A DNA stretch of 64,000 nucleotides from NCBI GenBank assembly GCA_947646735.1, contig CANTFK010000478.1, positions 32,989-96,988 on the forward strand. Reading direction: 5' to 3'. Positions 61,246 to 64,000 of the stretch are shown in pieces; the stretch's first letter is position 1, and each line of letters begins with the position of its first letter. Position numbers and translations under genes: made by a program. This DNA comes from Peronospora farinosa (Eukaryota > Oomycota > Peronosporomycetes > Peronosporales > Peronosporaceae). Under the pieces are notes generated by a model. The model ran no database searches. It worked only from the letters and a program-made list of their open reading frames with translations, and was not told the origin of the DNA.

Positions 61246-62992
61246 TCATTTCTGTCTATCGCTCCGATACCGCGCGCTGCAAGCCGATAAACGATCTTTC
61301 AGCACTGACTTCTTGCGCCGCGCCGTAGGCGTCCTTCTCCTTCTCGCGCGCTGCCGCCACGGTATTCTTTTGTGTCTAACGCTCCGCCGCCGCGCGCTGC
61401 GAGCCGATAACGATCTTTGAGCACTGACTTCTTTCGCCGCGACGTAAGCGCGTCCTTCTCCTCCATGCGCGCTGCCGCCACGGCATTCTTTTGTGTCTGA
61501 CGCTCCGCCGCCGCGCGCTGCGAGCCGATAACGATCTTTGAGCACTGACTTCTTTCGCCGCGCCGTAAGCGCGTCCTTTTCCTCCGCGCGCGCTGCCGCC
61601 ATGGCATTCATTTCTGTCTATCGCTCCGATACCGCGCGCTGCAAGCCGATAAACGATCTTTCAGCACTGACTTCTTGCGCCGCGCCGCATGCTCGTCATT
61701 CTCCTTCTCGCGCGCTGCCGCCACGGTATTCTTTTGTGTCTAACGCTCCGCCGCCGCGCGCTGCGAGCCGATAACGATCTTTCAGCACTGACTTCTTGCG
61801 CCGCGCCGCATGCGCGTCCTTCTCCTCCATGCGCGCTGCCGCCACGGCATTCTTTTGTGTCTAACGCTCCGCCGCCGCCGCGCGCTGCGAGCCGATAACG
61901 ATCCTCCAGCACTAACTTCTTGCGCCGCGCCGCATGCGCGTCCTTCTCCTCCATGCGCGCTGCCGCCACGGCATTCTTTTGTGTCTGACGCTCCGCCGCC
62001 GCGCGCTGCGAGCCGATAACGATCTTTGAGCACTGACTTCTTTCGCCGCGCCGTAAGCGCGTCCTTTTCCTCCGCGCGCGCTGCCGCCATGGCATTCATT
62101 TCTGTCTATCGCTCCGATACCGCGCGCTGCAAGCCGATAAACGATCTTTCAGCACTGACTTCTTTCGCCGCGCCGTAAGCGCGTCCTTCTCCTCCATGCG
62201 CGCTGCCGCCACGGCATTCTTTTGTGTCTGACGCTCCGCCGACGCGCGCTGCGAGCCGATAACGATCTTTCAGCACTGACTTCTTTCGCCGCGCCGTAAG
62301 CGCGTCCTTTTCCTCCGCGCGCGCTGCCGCCATGGCATTCATTTCTGTCTATCGCTCCGATACCGCGCGCTGCAAGCCGATAAACGATCTTTCAGCACTG
62401 ACTTCTTGGGCCGCGCCGCATGCGCGTCCTTCTCCTTCTCGCGCGCTGCCGCCACGGTATTCTTTTGTGTCTAACGCTCCGCCGCCGCGCGCTGCGAGCC
62501 GATAACGATCTTTCAGCACTGACTTCTTGCGCCGCGCCGCATGCGCGTCCTTCTCCTCCATGCGCGCTGCCGCCACGGCATTCTTTTGTGTCTAACGCTC
62601 CGCCGCCGCGCGCTGCGAGCCGATAACGATCTTTCAGCACTGACTTCTTTCGCCGCGCCGTAAGCGCGTCCTTTTCCTCCGCGCGCGCTGCCGCCATGGC
62701 ATTCATTTCTGTCTATCGCTCCGATACCGCGCGCTGCAAGCCGATAAACGATCTTTCAGCACTGACTTCTTGCGCCGCGCCGCATGCTCGTCATTCTCCT
62801 CCGCGCGCGCTGCCGCCACGACATTCTTTTGTGTCTAACGCTCCGCCGCCGCGCGCTGCGAGCCGATAACGATCTTTGAGCACTGACTTCTTTCGCCGCG
62901 CCGTAAGCGCGTCCTTTTCCTCCGCGCGCGCTGCCGCCATGGCATTCATTTCTGTCTATCGCTCCGATACCGCGCGCTGCAAGCCGATAAAC

Positions 62993-63474
62993 GATCTTTT
63001 AGCACTGACTTCTTGCGCCGCGCCGTAGGCGTCCTTCTCCTTCTCGCGCGCTGCCGCCACGGTATTCTTTTGTGTCTAACGCTCCGCCGCCGCGCGCTGC
63101 GAGCCGATAACGATCCTCCAGCACTAACTTCTTGCGCCGCGCCGCATGCGCGTCCTTCGCCTCCATGCGCGCTGCCGCCATGGCATTCATTTCTGTCTAT
63201 CGCTCCGATACCGCGCGCTGCAAGCCGATAAACGATCTTTTAGCACTGACTTCTTGCGCCGCGCCGTAGGCGTCCTTCTCCTTCTCGCGCGCTGCCGCCA
63301 CGGTATTCTTTTGTGTCTAACGCTCCGCCGCCGCGCGCTGCGAGCCGATAACGATCCTCCAGCACTAACTTCTTGCGCCGCGCCGCATGCGCGTCCTTCG
63401 CCTCCATGCGCGCTGCCGCCATGGCATTCATTTCTGTCTATCGCTCCGATACCGCGCGCTGCAAGCCGATAAAC
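62993..63474. repeat. perfect or near-perfect 241-bp dimer, two tandem copies
   Basis: Bases 62993-63233 and 63234-63474 appear identical by eye. Both start 'gatcttttagcactgac' and contain 'gtccttcgcctccatgcgcg', a variant not seen elsewhere. This is among the youngest events in the window. Confidence 0.85.
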
Positions 63475-64000
63475 GATCTTTCAGCACTGACTTCTTGCGC
63501 CGCGCCGCATGCTCGTCATTCTCCTCCGCGCGCGCTGCCGCCACGACATTCTTTTGTGTCTAACGCTCCGCCGCCGCGCGCTGCGAGCCGATAACGATCT
63601 TTGAGCACTGACTTCTTTCGCCGCGCCGTAAGCGCGTCCTTTTCCTCCGCGCGCGCTGCCGCCATGGCATTCATTTCTGTCTATCGCTCCGATACCGCGC
63701 GCTGCAAGCCGATAAACGATCTTTCAGCACTGACTTCTTGCGCCGCGCCGCATGCTCGTCATTCTCCTCCGCGCGCGCTGCCGCCACGACATTCTTTTGT
63801 GTCTAACGCTCCGCCGCCGCGCGCTGCGAGCCGATAACGATCTTTGAGCACTGACTTCTTTCGCCGCGCCGTAAGCGCGTCCTTTTCCTCCGCGCGCGCT
63901 GCCGCCATGGCATTCATTTCTGTCTATCGCTCCGATACCGCGCGCTGCAAGCCGATAAACGATCTTTTAGCACTGACTTCTTGCGCCGCGCCGTAGGCGT

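Larger units (their letters stand above)
25374..64000 (-). repeat. GC-rich 119-122-bp coiled-coil-derived array (right array)
   Basis: The array fills the rest of the window, about 38.6 kb or roughly 318 units, and continues past the right edge. Most units are 121 bp ('gccgataacgat') or 122 bp ('gccgataaacgat'). Units lacking two or more bases (for example 'cgccgcgctgcgag') are about 119-120 bp. On the minus strand a unit reads as a helix: SERASEELQTQQNAVVAVRA, EEKDALVARREKS, VLEDRVSALSAR. One slip per unit falls between the LSALS and SERA segments, because the lengths are not multiples of three. The unit is close to 41-42 codons, six heptads. Recognisable subtypes differ at 'cctccag', 'ctttcag' or 'ctttgag', at 'cgcatgc', 'cgtaagc' or 'cgtaggc', and at 'gtctaacg', 'gtctgacg' or 'gtctatcg'. 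Confidence 0.96.

Noticed and set aside
25374..64000. Many 60-120-codon frames on both strands of the right array as genes
   Set aside because: They are fragments of the repeat read in shifting frames, with Arg- or Pro/Ser-rich composition, no unique start context and repeated termini. Composition alone explains them.

Overview
This is repeat-dominated nuclear DNA from a eukaryote. I see no intact protein-coding gene, no RNA gene, no CRISPR array and no bacterial-type operon. The eukaryotic assignment rests on two decayed gene fragments between the arrays: a eukaryotic-type lysyl-tRNA synthetase piece and the C-terminal end of a peroxisomal acyl-CoA oxidase. Neither shows an obvious intron, and the GC-rich arrays have kept a very high CpG density. 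That would suit an intron-poor protist without cytosine methylation, such as an oomycete, but this is only a guess.

Layout: (1) 1-2075, a GC-rich minisatellite with units of 69, 84-87 and 117-121 bp. (2) 2041-2187, a non-repetitive coiled-coil segment on the minus strand at the edge of that array. (3) 2188-3251, a unique spacer. (4) 3252-23378, a 766-bp macrosatellite with 26 full copies plus one truncated copy. (5) 23379-25089, a stretch of unique DNA holding the lysyl-tRNA synthetase and acyl-CoA oxidase pseudogene pieces head to tail on the plus strand. (6) 25090-25373, a minus-strand acidic tail that looks like the C-terminus of the protein from which the next array grew. (7) 25374-64000, a GC-rich array of about 119-122 bp units, roughly 318 of them, running off the right edge.

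All three arrays are derived from coding sequence, and in all three the ancestral strand is the minus strand. Each unit translates as a charged, Ala/Glu/Lys/Arg-rich alpha-helical coiled-coil segment. In most units the frame is broken or the unit length is not a multiple of three. The left and right arrays share the same core peptide (LEDRLSALS, QTQK/QTQQ) and probably come from the same gene family. The 766-bp macrosatellite comes from a different coiled-coil protein. The arrays show nested higher-order structure: tandem blocks of 241, 374, 528, 1092, 1214, 1453, about 1968, 6135 and 7395 bp, consistent with repeated unequal exchange.

The most interesting aspect is the conversion of coiled-coil gene segments into satellite DNA. 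It includes rare copies in which single-base insertions rejoin a broken frame, and a right array whose frame rotates from unit to unit. Sub-feature positions in the long arrays were read by eye and should be taken as accurate to a few tens of bases unless given exactly.
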